Of a DNA stretch of 64,000 nt, positions 10,390 to 21,594 are shown piece after piece. The position numbers and the translations under genes were made by a program. Below the pieces are notes generated by a model, which worked only from the letters and a program-made list of their open reading frames with translations, was not told where the DNA came from and searched no databases. The number at the start of each line of letters is the position of its first letter. Position 1 is the stretch's first letter. Origin of the DNA: Heterohyrax brucei (lineage: Eukaryota; Chordata; Mammalia; Hyracoidea; Procaviidae); NCBI GenBank assembly GCA_028571685.1, contig CM053143.1:158032329-158096328 (forward strand). The letters run 5' to 3'.

Positions 10390-10485
10390 TATATGGATCC
10401 TCCTGGCATCTGAGTACCAGTTGACATAGCTTCTAGCATCACAGCAATGCTCGAGACCCCACAGCACAACAAAGTAATAGACATG
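10390..10485 (+). repeat. unnamed short interspersed repeat, copy 1
   Basis: The segment 'tagcttctagcatcacagca' followed by 'ccacagcacaacaaagtaat' and 'agacatgtagagg' resembles 20598-20672. Both lie at the edge of an RTE fragment. I cannot name the family; it may be an RTE-linked SINE or a UTR piece. Confidence 0.45.
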
Positions 10486-10589
10486 TAGAGGAATACAACA
10501 ATAGAGATAAATCATGAATTATTTGCTGTGTATGAAAATACATGAACAGCGTTAGTATCTTTACTTAGTTTTCGTATTGACACAATACC

Positions 10590-10745
10590 ACAAAACCGAA
10601 GCTACTGCAGTTGAGTCAATTCTGACTCATAGCAACCCTATAGGACAGAGTAAAACTGCTACATAGTGTTTCCAAGGAACTCTTGGTAGATTCGAACTGC
10701 TGACCTTTCTGTTAGCATCTGTAACTTTTAACCACAGCATCAACA
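10590..10745 (-). mobile_element. AfroSINE-like SINE, reverse
   Basis: The plus strand shows the reverse of the SINE: tail 'gttgagtcaattctgactca', 'ctataggacagagtaaaact', 'tttccaaggaactcttggta', and the tRNA-like head with a B-box-like 'gattcgaactgctgacc'. The A-box end is degraded ('ttaaccacagcatcaac'). Confidence 0.8.
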
Positions 10746-11118
10746 AGGTTCTCATTGCCAAGTACAGGAAATTTATTAGTTAGATTGCATTCTTTCTACT
10801 CCTTGATTATTCTTTTTCCTATGTAAGTTTGACAGATGAACATACTACATGCTAGAACCTGAACTAATTATTAGATGCATGTTAGTCCTTGCAGTATTTG
10901 GGTGTACAAGTGAAGTACTGAAAAGGAAAATTAAATGATTTAAAAAAACAAATAATCATATAATTTGGAGCAAGTACTGCAAACCTTAATAAGACACAAT
11001 AGTAGAGTGATATATTTGAGACAGACAGAAATTTAACAGGCAGTGGAAGGCTGTATCTGAATGGAAAGAGCCATGTGGGGAAGAGTAGAAGAGTAGGAAA
11101 GTTAATTAGGTGCTAGGT
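10746..11118. other. no recognisable feature
   Basis: AT-rich sequence between two SINEs with no frame or repeat that I can assign. Confidence 0.45.
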
Positions 11119-11262
11119 AGGTGTGATTCTGTCAAGTTGATTCTGACTCAGCAAACCTATACCACAAAGAACTGCCCCACGGGATTTCCAAGGAGCTGCT
11201 GGTGGATCTTTTAGTTAGCAGCTGAGTTCTTAACCACAGTGCCTCCAGGGATCCTATAGAGG
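11119..11262 (-). mobile_element. AfroSINE-like SINE, reverse
   Basis: Reverse copy with 'gattctgactcagcaaacct', 'tttccaaggagctgctggtg', 'ttagttagcagctgagttct' and head end 'taaccacagtgcctccaggg'. It is nearly full length but diverged. Confidence 0.82.
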
Positions 11263-11890
11263 TGAGCAGGGCCTAATCATCAAAAACCTTATGAAGAAAA
11301 TTAGATGTCTGAAAATAATTGGAAGACTTCGACTTATTTTAAGCTGGACAGTTTTAAAAATACCATCTGGTTGTTCTGTGCAGAAGTGACTAATGTCGTA
11401 AGAGTAGAAGTCGAGAGTGAAGCTAGCAGTAAATATGAGGATAAGTGGCTGTAATAGATGTTATTTTCTGGATAGTAACAGGAAATTAAGTTGGTGACAA
11501 ATAGATACTGGGAAACACTGAGTGGAAAGTGTCAAGGATGATTCTCAGTATTTGAACTGTGATAACTGATTCTATTAGTATGAAAAAGCTAAAAAGGAAA
11601 TTTATTTTGAAAGAAAAGGTCTTAGATTTTGCAAATGATAAGTGAAAATGCATGTATGATTTCAAGTGAATATACCAAATAAAAATTTGAAATTAATTAT
11701 GAAACATAACAAATAGTTCTTTGTTATCCACATAAATTTGGGAGAAATTATACGTCGCTAGTTGTAAACCAATAAATGGATATAATTATCTTGAAAAAGA
11801 ATACAAACAAGAGAAAAGTACTTGAAATCAAGTTATAAGGACCTTTAATATTTAGATACAGGTGAAAAGGTAAAGTAAAAGTGTTCAGTA
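11263..11890. other. no recognisable feature
   Basis: About 630 bases of AT-rich sequence. No open frame or repeat family was recognised. Confidence 0.45.
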
Positions 11891-13277
11891 AAGGAGACTG
11901 AAAAGGACCTGCCACATGGCTAAAAGACATATGAGGAAATGCTCACAGTCACTAGCCTTTAAGCAAATCAAAACCACAGTGAGATACTATTTTACCCCAG
12001 CATTACAGGAACAAATTATAAAAGCAGAACATAACAAATATTGGAGAAACTGTGCAGAGGTTGAAAAGGTTACATACTCACTGTTGTTGGGAATTCGAAA
12101 TAGTGCAAACATTTTGGAACATTATATGACATTTCCTCAAAAAAGTTAGGAATAGAAATAGCATATGATCCGGCAATCCCACACCTAGAAATATATTCTA
12201 GAGAAACAATAGCTGTCATGTGACTAGACATTAGCACTCTCGTGATCACTGCAGCATCATTCACAATAGCAAAGGACAGAAACAGCCTAGAGGCCTGTCA
12301 ACAGAAGAATGGCTAAATAAACTATGGTACACACACAATGGAATGCTACACAAGGACAAAGAACAATGATGGCACTGCAAAACACTTCACAACACACATG
12401 ATTCTGGAGAATGTTATGCAGAGTGAAATAAGTCAATCAAAAAAGGACAAATATCATGTAGGAATACTGTGATAAAAACTCATAAAAAGTTTACACACAA
12501 AAATAAACAATTTCTGATGGTTATGAAGGAAGGGAGACATGGAAATAGGAGGGAAAACACTTAACTGGACAACATGTAAGTGGTAACTTTAGTGAAGGGT
12601 AAAACAGCACACAGTACTGGGGAATCCAGCATAATTTGACCACGTCATGGAAGCTCAGCAGACACATCCAGTTTCCCCAGCAGACTGAACTGCTGAGCTG
12701 CGGGCCGAGGACCGTGGTCTTGGGGGACACCTGGCTCAATTGGCATAACACAGTTTACGAAGAAAACACATAGCATATGGGGTCTTAAAAGCTTATCAGT
12801 AACAATATACGCTACTCCACTGGTTTTACTCTTTCAGCACTAAGATATGATAAAGAAAACCAGACACAGAGAAAGACTATTCAAAAGGTCAAAGAGACCC
12901 AAACTATTACGGCCTCTACCAGACTGAGTGTAGCACAACTAGATATTGCCTGGGCACCACCACTTACTGTTCTGACAGAGACCCACAATGGAGGGTCCCA
13001 GAAGGAGCTGGAAAAAAATACAGAACAAAATTCTAACTTACAAAACTAAACAAAAAAACTTACTGATCAGACAGAAACTGGAGAAACTCAAAGAGTGTGC
13101 TCCTCAGACACCCCTTTAACTCAACAGTGAAGTCACTCCTAGGGATTACTACCCTTCAGCCAAGGATTAGACAGGCCCTCAAACCAAAACAAGACCAAAT
13201 GGGCACACCAAACTGGGAGCAACAAGGAGAAATTGAGGCGACAGGAAAGCCAGCGATGAGGAGTACAAGGTTGAGAT
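11891..13277 (+). mobile_element. old L1, ORF2 C-terminus and 3'UTR
   Basis: The left part matches the end of L1 ORF2: 'gctcacagtcactagccttt', 'agcaaatcaaaaccacagtg', 'attcacaatagcaaaggaca', 'caacagaagaatggctaaat', and 'gcagagtgaaataagtcaat' near 12416-12438. A 3'UTR follows with 'gggtcttaaaagctta', 'caccagactgagtg.agcac'-like blocks and 'acagagacccacaatggagg'. Frames are disrupted throughout. The UTR type differs from those at 32.0 and 52.9 kb, which indicates another L1 subfamily; a similar UTR is at 14410-14928. Confidence 0.78.
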
Positions 13278-13280
13278 GAG

Positions 13281-13570
13281 AACCAAAATATGTACCAGCT
13301 TGGTTAGGCCATGATGTCCAGTATTGTAGAGCAGACTCTCCTTCGTTTTGTGATTTTCTATGTGTTATAAATCTAATCTCAGCCTGCTGTTGAGGAATAG
13401 GTTGGTATATAGCACAATTGTTCAAGTCACATTACATCCAATGTAAAATGAGGTTCCCCCGGGTGAGGCCTCTACCGTCTTTTGTCTTAAGAGCAAAGGG
13501 AAGCAAGCAGAATTGGGGACCTAATGCTACCGAGAAAGTAACACCGTGGTGGGAGACGCTGATTGAAAAT
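13281..13570 (+). mobile_element. MaLR-like LTR fragment
   Basis: It contains LTR blocks shared with 45225-45667: 'ttttgtgattttctatgtgt', 'ggaataggttggtatatagc', 'catccaatgtaaaatgaggt', and 'aagcaagcagaattggggac' followed by a 'ccta..gctaccgagaaagta' block. It abuts the old L1 on its left, and its right part is lost. Confidence 0.6.
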
Positions 13571-13699
13571 TGTAAGGATGAAAGAGCTTAAGAAAACAAG
13601 TGTAATTCTTTATGGGTGTTGTCTTCGTAATTCCAAGTTTTTTCTGTTTCTGCTTTTGACATTACATTTTGTATGAAACTGCTAATGTGCTTTATACTT

Positions 13700-13779
13700 G
13701 ATGGACCATTTACATTATGTCATTTCATTCTTATAATCATCCCAGGAATGATGTAAATCAAGCGTAGTTATTTCCCAGT
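13700..13779 (+). mobile_element. MIR-like ancient SINE remnant
   Basis: The core resembles MIR: 'tcatttcattcttataatca', 'cccaggaatgatgtaaa' and 'agcgtagttatttccc'. It is interrupted on its right by a younger SINE. This is a weak, pattern-based call. Confidence 0.4.
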
Positions 13780-13791
13780 GTTACTTGTTAA

Positions 13792-13956
13792 GGGAAACCC
13801 TGGTGGTGCAGTGGTTAAAGAAGTGCTACAGCTGCTAATCAGAAAGTCAACAGTTCAAATCCACCAGGCACTCCTTGGAGACTCTATGGGGCAGTTCTAC
13901 TCTGTTCATAAGGTCGCTGTGAATCAGTGTTGACTTGATGGCAGTAGTTTTTTTGG
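13792..13956 (+). mobile_element. AfroSINE-like SINE with target duplication
   Basis: Full-length forward copy: head 'ccctggtggtgcagtggtta', B-box-like 'agttcaaatccaccagg', body 'tatggggcagttctactctg' and tail 'aaggtcgctgtgaatcag'. The flanks 'gttacttgttaa' (13780-13791) and 'gttacttattaa' (13957-13968) match at 11 of 12 positions and are the likely target duplication. The tRNA-like head would provide a pol III promoter. Confidence 0.9.
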
Positions 13957-13968
13957 GTTACTTATTAA

Positions 13969-14409
13969 AATTGCTTTAACTGAATAAAACAAAGCATGAA
14001 CAAATTATTTTTGGTGCATAAAATTTACTTGTAATTTGTGTCAGCCTGGATTTGTTTTCAGTCTGCTGCTATTATTATGAAGTAATACTCATAAACTGTG
14101 CATTTGGCTTGTATTTGGCGTGACTAGTTTACTTTTTATTTTGATTCAGAATAATGAAAACTAATAAAGAACTATAACTCTCAGCAATTTTCATCAAACA
14201 CAGTGGATATGCAAACATATTCCCATGTTTTTCTTTTTCATATATTTGTACTGTAATGTAAATTTGGTAGTTATGCTGCATAATTAAACACACCAATATT
14301 TGCAATTGAAAAATTCAAGAATTATTTCATGTTTCACACATCTGTGAAATGTGTATTAAACTAAGGATTGTTGGTGAGAAGTGCCCCATATGATGGTTAG
14401 AGTCAATAC
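13969..14409. other. no recognisable feature
   Basis: AT-rich sequence of about 440 bases. The left edge may continue the MIR-like remnant. Nothing else was assigned. Confidence 0.4.
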
Positions 14410-14928
14410 AGCAGGGGGACTTAGCATGATAAATAGGTAGTGCCCAGCTACCACCAATGACCACCCCAACTGGGACCACAACACACAGTCCCTGATGGAG
14501 CCGGAGAAATGTGTGGTACAGAATTCAAATTCAAGTAAAAAGATTTAATGATCTGACTAAACTAGAAGAATTCTCAAAGACATGACCAATGATCTCTCTG
14601 TTAATCCAGAACCAAAACCATTCCTGAAGTCACCTCTTCAAAGATTAGACTGTAGTATAGAATACGAAATAATACTAGCAAAGCATGCACTTTTTCGTCT
14701 AAGTAGATACATGAGACTAAATGGGCAGTTCCTGTACACAAGTGAGATGAGAATGCAGACAGGGATAGGAACTGACTCAATGGATATGGGAAACCCAAGG
14801 TGGAAAGGGGGAATGTGCTGTCACATTACAGGGATTACAACTAGGGTCACATAACAGCAGGTGTACAAATTTTTGTATGAGAAGTTACCTTGAGATGCAA
14901 ACTTTGATCTATGCATCATAAACACACA
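14410..14928 (+). mobile_element. old L1 3'UTR fragment
   Basis: Blocks 'gtgcccagctaccaccaatg', 'ctgatggagccggagaaatg', 'gatctgactaaactagaaga' and 'ccaaggtggaaagggggaat', then 'tgctgtcacattacaggg' and 'gtgtacaaatttttgtatga', form an L1 3'UTR like the one at 12.9-13.3 kb. Another partial copy of its end is at 58160-58371. Short ORFs here are spurious. Confidence 0.65.
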
Positions 14929-14972
14929 CAAAAAACTACACAATAATCTTGATGGCAACTGGTAATGTAAAA

Positions 14973-15133
14973 CCAAGAATGCAAACTCAGTGCCTTGGAG
15001 GTGATTCCAACTCATAGCAGCCCTACAGACCACAGTAGAATTGCCCCATAGAGTTTCCAAGGAGAGCCAGGTGGATTTGAACTGCTGACTTTTTGGTTAG
15101 CAGACATGGTAAACCACTATGCCACCAGGGTTA
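14973..15133 (-). mobile_element. AfroSINE-like SINE, reverse
   Basis: Reverse copy with 'ggtgattccaactcatagca', 'gtagaattgccccatagagt', 'tttgaactgctgactttttg' and head 'aaccactatgccaccaggg'. Candidate target duplications are 'gtaatgtaaa' on the left and 'gtaatgaaaa' on the right (15134-15143). Confidence 0.85.
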
Positions 15134-15416
15134 GTAATGAAAAGGTAAATTTATGTTGTGTGCTATCTAAAAAAATGGAACAGACATAATAACATATTAT
15201 CAAATGAATTTACCTTTTCTAGGCTGCATGACATATAACTCAGTTAATGCATTTCCAGAATTTCCCAATATATGGATCTAGTTTGGAGAGGAGCTCATCT
15301 CCCATTGTAAATGATGAAAAGAGTTTTCTATTTTTTTCATTTGCCAAGGTGTGGGCATAACATCTAGACACGGTCAACTATTCACTGACAAAAGTTTGAA
15401 TTAGAAGCTGAAGACA

Positions 15417-15836
15417 TACTCATTTCCTAGGCTGCTGTAACAAATTACTACAAACTTTAGTGCCTTGAAACAACAAAATTTTATTGTCTCACAGTTCTGG
15501 AACTCAGAATATGAGTACAGCCACGCTTTCTCTAAGAGATAACGGGGGAAGCTACCTGAGTGGTAACTGCCTCCCCAGTTTCCTTTTGCCTCAGGAGTTC
15601 TTTGGTTTGCAGCAGCATAATTTCAGTCTCTGTAGTTCCACATGGCCGTCTTCCTTCTGCGTCTGTCTCTTTGACTCTTAGATATCACGTAAACTAGATC
15701 AGGGCTCACCTTTCTGCAGTATAACATTCCATTCACTTTGTTATGCAAAGACATTATTTCCAAATAAATTCACATTCATGGAAGCTGAGGGTTAGTTCGA
15801 TGCATCTTTTTGGACAAGTCAATTCAACCCCCATAA
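15417..15836 (-). mobile_element. MLT1-type (ERVL-MaLR) LTR, reverse
   Basis: The plus strand begins 'catttcctaggctgctgtaa' and 'caaattactacaaactttag', then 'attgtctcacagttctgg', and ends 'ttggacaagtcaattcaacc', followed by 'cccataa'. This is the well-known arrangement of placental MLT1 LTRs read backwards. It is older and distinct from the afrotherian LTR family in this window. Confidence 0.75.
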
Positions 15837-15866
15837 GTCAGTACCAACTACCTGTGGCCTTGTGTA

Positions 15867-16438
15867 TGAGGTCCAGCAATAAAAACTCCGAACTTAATTG
15901 TTTTAAGAGGTACATACTTCATCGCCGAATATCACTATGGTCAACTTTGAAGCACTCCCCTTGGGAAACTATGCCCTGATGCCAGCCCCTAGTCCACCCA
16001 TCAAAGCAGTTTTGGAACTCTTTCTGGAAAGGCCATTGCACACAGTGGCATAGTGGCATGTTTGCAAACTTAATTGTATAGTTGTCTGTCAGGAAATTTT
16101 CAGCAAGCAAGCAAAAAACTGTATTGGAACACCTTCCCTACTCACCTGATCTGGCTCTCAATGACATTGTTCTTTACTCGAAGACAAAGGAAATATTGAA
16201 AGGAGGACATTTTAATGATATTTGGGACATGAAGGGTAATACGAGGACAGCTCTGATGGCCTCCAGATGGCATTTGAGAAAGAGTTCCAAAAGTGCTTTG
16301 AAAGGTAAACTAGGCACTGGTGTTGGTTCATATCTTCCCAAGGGGAGTACTTTAAAGGGGACTATAGTGATGTTCAGCAACGAGGTGTGCAACACTTTTT
16401 CTAGGATTAGCACACAAACCCAGTTGTCAGGCCTCATG
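15867..16438. mobile_element. fold-back mariner: two inverted copies of the transposase 3' end
   Basis: The left arm (15867 to about 16036, minus strand) encodes a mariner transposase C-terminus ('EFQNCFDGWTRGWHQGI', then 'SQGECFKVDHSDI'). The right arm (about 16085-16438, plus strand) encodes a longer C-terminal part with 'LEHLPYSPDLALND', where the final D is the third catalytic position of DD34D transposases, and 'KEILKGGHFNDIWDMKGNT'. Both outer ends carry the element's 3' terminal repeat ('tgaggtcc' at left, 'ggcctca' at right), and each is bordered by TA, the mariner target. The 5' half with the first two catalytic residues is absent, so it is inactive. Confidence 0.75.
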
Positions 16439-16506
16439 TAACAGAATAAAGTGCTGTCCCACCTCATCTCATGTTCCTGTTTGAGTCTTGGTATGTTTGA
16501 GTTCAC

Positions 16507-16575
16507 TGTTTCAGCTGTTAATGTCAATCCATATTGTTGAGGGTTTCCCTGTTTTTACCGACACTATACTTTACC
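16507..16575 (-). mobile_element. RTE/BovB 3' fragment, left piece beside a nested SINE
   Basis: 'tcaatccatattgttgaggg', 'tttccctgtttttaccgaca' and 'ctatactttaccagg' match the reverse of the RTE C-terminal region. The element continues after the SINE at 16576-16730. Confidence 0.75.
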
Positions 16576-16730
16576 AGGAAACCCTAGGGGCACAGTGGTT
16601 AAGTGTTATGGCTGGTAACCAAAAGATCAGCAGTTCAAACTTGCCAGGTGCTCCTTGGAAACTCTATGGGGCAGTTCTACTCGGTCCTATAGGGTCACTA
16701 TGAGTAGGAATTGGTATAATGGTTTTTAAA
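16576..16730 (+). mobile_element. AfroSINE-like SINE nested in RTE
   Basis: Forward copy: 'aaaccctaggggcacagtgg', 'taaccaaaagatcagcagtt', 'ggaaactctatggggcagtt' and 'tcctatagggtcactatgag', then a degraded T-rich end. It splits an RTE copy, so it is younger than that copy. Confidence 0.85.
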
Positions 16731-17490
16731 ATATTTTTTTAGGACACTTTTCCAAACATGAATTTTTTTCTAGTGATTGGTCTTTCATGATAACACATCC
16801 AAGGTAAACAAGATTAAATTTTCCCATCCTTTCTTCTAAGGAACATTCTGATTGTCTGTCTTCTTAGGCTTTGTTCTTCCAGTAGTTCATGCTATATTTG
16901 GTATTCTCCACAAACACTACAATTTGAATGTGACAGTCTTTCTTTGATAATCAGACAACTGGGAAAAGAAAAGATCTGGATCATGTACCATAGTTATCAA
17001 ACTAACATGTTTGCTTTTAAAAGCTTTGCAGTTAGTCTTTTGCAGTAATACCAGTTTGGTTCCTGGACTGTTTCCATAGACATTGATTATTGATCCAAAT
17101 ACTATTAAGTTACTGACAACTTCATTTTCTTCACTGTTTTTTATGATATTGTATTGTCATTTTATTCACAAGCAAGTTTAATATATACTGGAAGCTTCAA
17201 TATTTGACTTTCATTCATTAATTCCTTCAAGGAGTATTCATTTTCAGCAAATGAATTTGCATCATCTGTACATCACAGGTTTGTTAATGAATCTTCCTCG
17301 GTCCTGAAGTTTTGCTCTTCTTTATTTAGCTCACCTTCTCAGATTATTTGTTCAACATACATATTGAATAAGTAAAAAGACACAACCCTGCCACACACTT
17401 TTTCCAACTATAAATCATGAAATATTCCCTCATTATGTTTGATAGAGTATCCCTTGATCCATCTTCATACTCTACATAATACTCTAGAAT
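16731..17490 (-). mobile_element. RTE/BovB fragment, main piece
   Basis: Minus-strand RTE C-terminal region. Plus-strand landmarks are 'ttctaaggaacattctgatt', 'cagtagttcatgctatattt', 'tctgtacatcacaggtttgt', 'cttctcagattatttgttca' and 'acaaccctgccacacac'. It is strongly diverged and 5'-truncated near 17490, without an open frame. Confidence 0.75.
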
Positions 17491-19491
17491 TTCAGTTCTT
17501 GATCACCCATAATAGGAGGTAAACAAGTACCTGTAATGAGAGTAAATATCGTTTCCATTCTCTCTGTCTATATTGGTAAGTTATTTTTCATCTTGCAAGT
17601 GAGAATCAACTAAATGCTTGTTTATAATGAGGTGAAATATTTTAAATACAGTACATCATACATTTTGTTTCCCAAGTGAATGAAATTCTCCAGGCCCGTG
17701 TTGCACTTGATCTGTGTTACCATACCAATAAATATTCTGGAAGAGGATGATGGTTTCAAAGTTTACATGTACTAGATATGAAATAGGTATAACTCTGACT
17801 TGGTAAGGGGTAAGCTTACTGTCATAAGTTTATAACTGTTAATCTATATAATAAGGTTTACTGGAAGTTTATTAATAACTTTGGCAGAGGGAGATCAAAA
17901 TCTATCTTAAAGGAAAAATTTTTTGAGTGGATTAAGTACAAATACTCTTTCAGCTTCCAGGAGTGTATTGGATCTACATTCCTCTTCCCTCAGTACTGCA
18001 GTGATCACGATCTGGATAGTGAGGGAAAAGAAAAATGGGAGAGAAACGGCATGTGATAGGGTTTTTCAGATTGAAGCCATCGAACAACCAAAATTAAAAA
18101 AAAAGTCTAAATATTAAAGATGAATATAATGTGAAGAGTTTTGTTGAGCCAACACTAAATAAAAAGTGAGTGGTAGAGAAAGAATGACAAGTTTGTGTGG
18201 CCAATTCATCTCGCCATTTCAGTTAATGAGAACATGTTTCCCGGAGTAAGATTACTCGAGACCTGTGAAACTATTGCTGGTTACAGAACATTAGCATTTT
18301 GGCACACGGCAGGAGCCCACAGACTGAAACAAACCTGCGGTACAGGAACAACAACTATACTTGGTTGTCTTATCTAAGTGGAAATCTAGCGCTTGTCAGG
18401 CCAAATAATGAGCAACCAAGTGTAATTTCAATCCTTTGATTTCTTTTTCTTTTTTTTTTACCCTTATTTGCTAACTGTGTATTCAAAATTGGTATTAAAT
18501 GCTGGTCTTATTGTCACTCTTCAGTACCCCAAGAGGCAATTTTAAATGGCAATAAGATAGACTTTTAGGCTAGAACTAGAACGTTTACATTTATCTGGCC
18601 TACTTGAGCGGTGGAAGTTTCCAGGGAGCTTGTGGCTGTCATCTACAGTTTTATGCGACAATAAATAAAAAAAGAAGAGTCTTATGAACACATACATGAT
18701 TAACGAACAGTGAGTTTTTGTAACAGAAAGCTTCCATATTTGCATTCTTGACTTTTAAAGATGAAAACTGTAAGCACCCTTAGTTTTTATGTGAGCTATG
18801 GATAGGAAAACAGTATGCTGTATCTATAATGCATTTATTTAAGAGGGGATACTCCAAGAGGAGACATTCTTGGTACAATCAAATGCCTCTCATATTTTAT
18901 AACTAACAAAGCACCCTCATATGCAGTAGGTCCTTTGTCCTGAGACATAGGCCGTAACTCATGCAAACCTAAGATCATTTATTTATGTTTTACAAATAAA
19001 GAGAGAGCCAGAGAGTGACACAGAGGAATAAACTGGCTTACTGAGGAGTAAAGTACTGTTAATACCAAAGGAAATCACAGTTTAGGATTTGAGCTTTCCT
19101 GGTGTTCACTCTATGTCACACAATGTTTTTCACTTTTAAAGGTCTGCCACACAAGACTTGACTTACAACAGCATATTTTTCATTAGGAAAAATGATTCTT
19201 TTATGATTATAAAACTAGACAAAATGAAAAGATGGTTGCAATATGTTCTACACAGTGCACAGCACCGCTACATGGGTAATTAAACATCATTTTGTTTTCA
19301 GGGGACCATAATGTGTTGCAAAGGTATGTATATCACTTGCATTAATGCTGAAGATTTTCATGAAAGCATATTTGATGGTGGTAGAAGAGCACGGATAGAT
19401 GGAAGAAGGGAATTGGAAATACACAATGGCTGTTATTTGTTTGCTTGTAAAACCTAGTGCAGTATAGCATATAGGTGTTATATAAGTTATG
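17491..19491. other. 2 kb with no clear feature
   Basis: This is the longest stretch with no assigned repeat. A weak MIR-like similarity is present near 18960-19060 ('gttttacaaataaagagaga'). The small ORFs at 17923-18117 and 18195-18377 have no recognisable domain and no splice or start context that I can support. If the window holds conserved non-coding DNA, this is a likely place to test. Confidence 0.4.
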
Positions 19492-19612
19492 GCTCAGTGC
19501 TTAAGAGCTCAGCTGCTAACCAAAAAGTTGGCAGTTCAAACTCAACAGCTGTTCCTTGGAAACCCTATGAGCAATTGAGTCATCATTGACTCAACAGCAA
19601 AGATTATTGTTT
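19492..19612 (+). mobile_element. AfroSINE-like SINE, internally shortened
   Basis: 'cttaagagctcagctgctaa', 'aaaagttggcagttcaaact' and 'ttccttggaaaccctatgag' are followed directly by 'catcattgactcaacagc'. Part of the body between the 'ggcagttctactctg' block and the tail is deleted. Confidence 0.75.
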
Positions 19613-19664
19613 GTTTTTGTTTTATAGAAGTCAGTTTTTGTTTTCATTTTTATTTATTTATGCT

Positions 19665-20479
19665 ATTTTTAGGTGCTGTCGAGTCAGTTCCAACTCAGAG
19701 GAACCCTGTGCACAACAGAACAAAACTCTGCATGATCTTGTACCAGGCCTACAATTGTTTTATGCTTAAATCTATTGTTGCAGCCAGTGTGTCATTCCGT
19801 GTTGTTGAGGATCTTCTTCCTTTTCACTGATCCTCAACTTTACCAAGCATGATGTTTTTCTCCAGGGACTGATTCCTCCTGACAACATGTCCGAAGTATT
19901 TAAGACACGGTCTTGCCATCTTTGCTTCCAAGGAGCACTCTGGTTGTACTTCTTCCAGAACGGATCTGTTTGTTCTTTTGGCAGTCCATGGTACAGTCAG
20001 CATCCTTCTCCAACACTACAATTCAAAGGCATCAATTTTTATCTCCTTTAATCACTGTCTAGCTTTCTCATACATGTGATACTATTGAAAATACCACGCC
20101 TTGGGTAAGGTTCACCTTGGTCTTCCAGGTAACATCATCACTTTTTAAGATTTTAAAAAGAGGTTCTTCGTAGCAGATTTTCGCAGTGCAATGTGTCTTT
20201 TGATTTCTTGACTGCTGCTTTCACGAGTGTTGATTGTGGAACAACACAAAAGGAAATCCTTGCTCCAATTATCAATTCTTGCTCCATTTATCATGATGTG
20301 CTTAGTGGTCTGGTTGCGAGACTTCTGTTTCCTTGATGTTGAGGTGCAGTCCATACTGAAGGCTATGCTTGTTGATCTTCATCAGTTAAGTGTTTCTTTC
20401 AAGTCCCCTTCACTTCAAGCAAGCAAGATTGTGTCATCTGCACACTGCAGGTAGTTATTGAGTCTTCCTCCCATCCTGA

Positions 20480-20512
<33 letters not shown>

Positions 20513-20594
20513 TTATAGTCCAGCTTCTCAGATTATTTGGTCACCACAGAAATTGAAAAGGTATAATAAAAGGATACAACCCTGATACATACTT
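19665..20594 (-). mobile_element. RTE/BovB 3' fragment
   Basis: The plus strand starts at the reversed element end ('ttaggtgctgtcgagtcagt') and runs through 'caactttaccaagcatgatg', 'tttgttcttttggcagtcca', 'gatttcttgactgctgcttt', 'tgcagtccatactgaaggct' and 'cttctcagattatttggtca'. A GT microsatellite at 20480-20508 sits where the element normally has the sequence before 'agtccagcttctcaga'. No intact frame remains. Confidence 0.85.
20480..20508. repeat. GT microsatellite
   Basis: Uninterrupted 'gt' repeats followed by 'atgtgt', embedded in the RTE fragment. Confidence 0.85.
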
Positions 20595-20597
20595 CTC

Positions 20598-20672
20598 CTG
20601 TTAGCATAATTTCCAGCATCACAGCAACAAGCAAGCTTTCATAGTACAACAAACTGGCAGACAAGTGGAGGC
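20598..20672 (+). repeat. unnamed short interspersed repeat, copy 2
   Basis: 'tttccagcatcacagcaaca' and 'agtacaacaaactggcagac' followed by 'aagtggagg' resemble 10390-10485. Both copies sit beside RTE ends. Confidence 0.45.
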
Positions 20673-20751
20673 TTTATTTTTATTTGCATGTGAGAAATAT
20701 TCAATCAATCCTGGGTATATCACATTCAAGAAGAAAAAAATAAAAAGAAAG

Positions 20752-20950
20752 CCAATTGTGTTCAAATCAATTATCATTCAAGGAAATTCTATGAGACAGA
20801 GTAGAAGTGCACTATAGTGTTCCCAAAACTGCAATCTTTACAGAAGTAGACTGTAATTGCTACAGTAGACTGCTATGTTTTGCTTCCACAGAACAAGCGG
20901 TAGATTCATAAGGCCAGCTTTTAGCTAGCAAGCAAGCTCTTAACTCTATT
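20752..20950 (-). mobile_element. AfroSINE-like SINE (long variant), reverse
   Basis: The reverse of a SINE variant with a middle block: 'tgagacagagtagaagtgca', 'ctgcaatctttacagaagta' (the extra block), then 'agctagcaagcaagctctta' at the head. It is diverged. Confidence 0.6.
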
Positions 20951-21594
20951 CAGTAGAAAAGAGATGTGGATTTCAATCACTCTACATTAATTTAAATGGA
21001 TTGTAGAAAGCTGGATTTTCAAGACATCTCGTGGAGCACCCGGCTTACACACTTCACTTTAACAACACTGAAGCCTAGGGATATTTATGTTACAAAATCT
21101 TGAAATCAAGGTCAAGGTCCAATATTCCTGGGATTTTGCAATTTCTACTACATCTTGCTTTCACAATACTAAATATCCTATTAGATTAAAACTAATAAAA
21201 CACAGCAATATTAGTGATTTGGTATATAAAAATAATTTCTCAGTCAAGTTTATTCTCTAAAGAGAGAATTTTCAGGAAAAAGTACAAAACAAAGCAACTA
21301 TAATACCCAAAATTTGGGGCTAATCATTTTGATGGCTGCATCTGAAATGGAAGATAGTTACATCAATTAGTGTGTCAAAATTAAAGAAAATATTCTAAAG
21401 TAAAACAAGGATTTATCACTTAAATGAGATATAATTTGATAATAATAAATTTACATGTTCATAAAATTATAAACTATAAAACAAGTTTAGTATAAAAACA
21501 AATATACTAAATACAGCAATTACTGTGTTCATCTTATCAGTAGGCTAGTAAAAAAAAGTACAGATTTATAAAGCAATGAATATACACCTTATGG
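20951..21594. other. no recognisable feature
   Basis: About 640 bases of AT-rich sequence with no open frame or repeat that I can place. Confidence 0.45.

Noticed and set aside
13800..13870. tRNA-like sequence with a B-box-like motif
   Set aside because: It is the head of a SINE, not a tRNA gene; it continues directly into the SINE body and tail and is repeated many times in the window.
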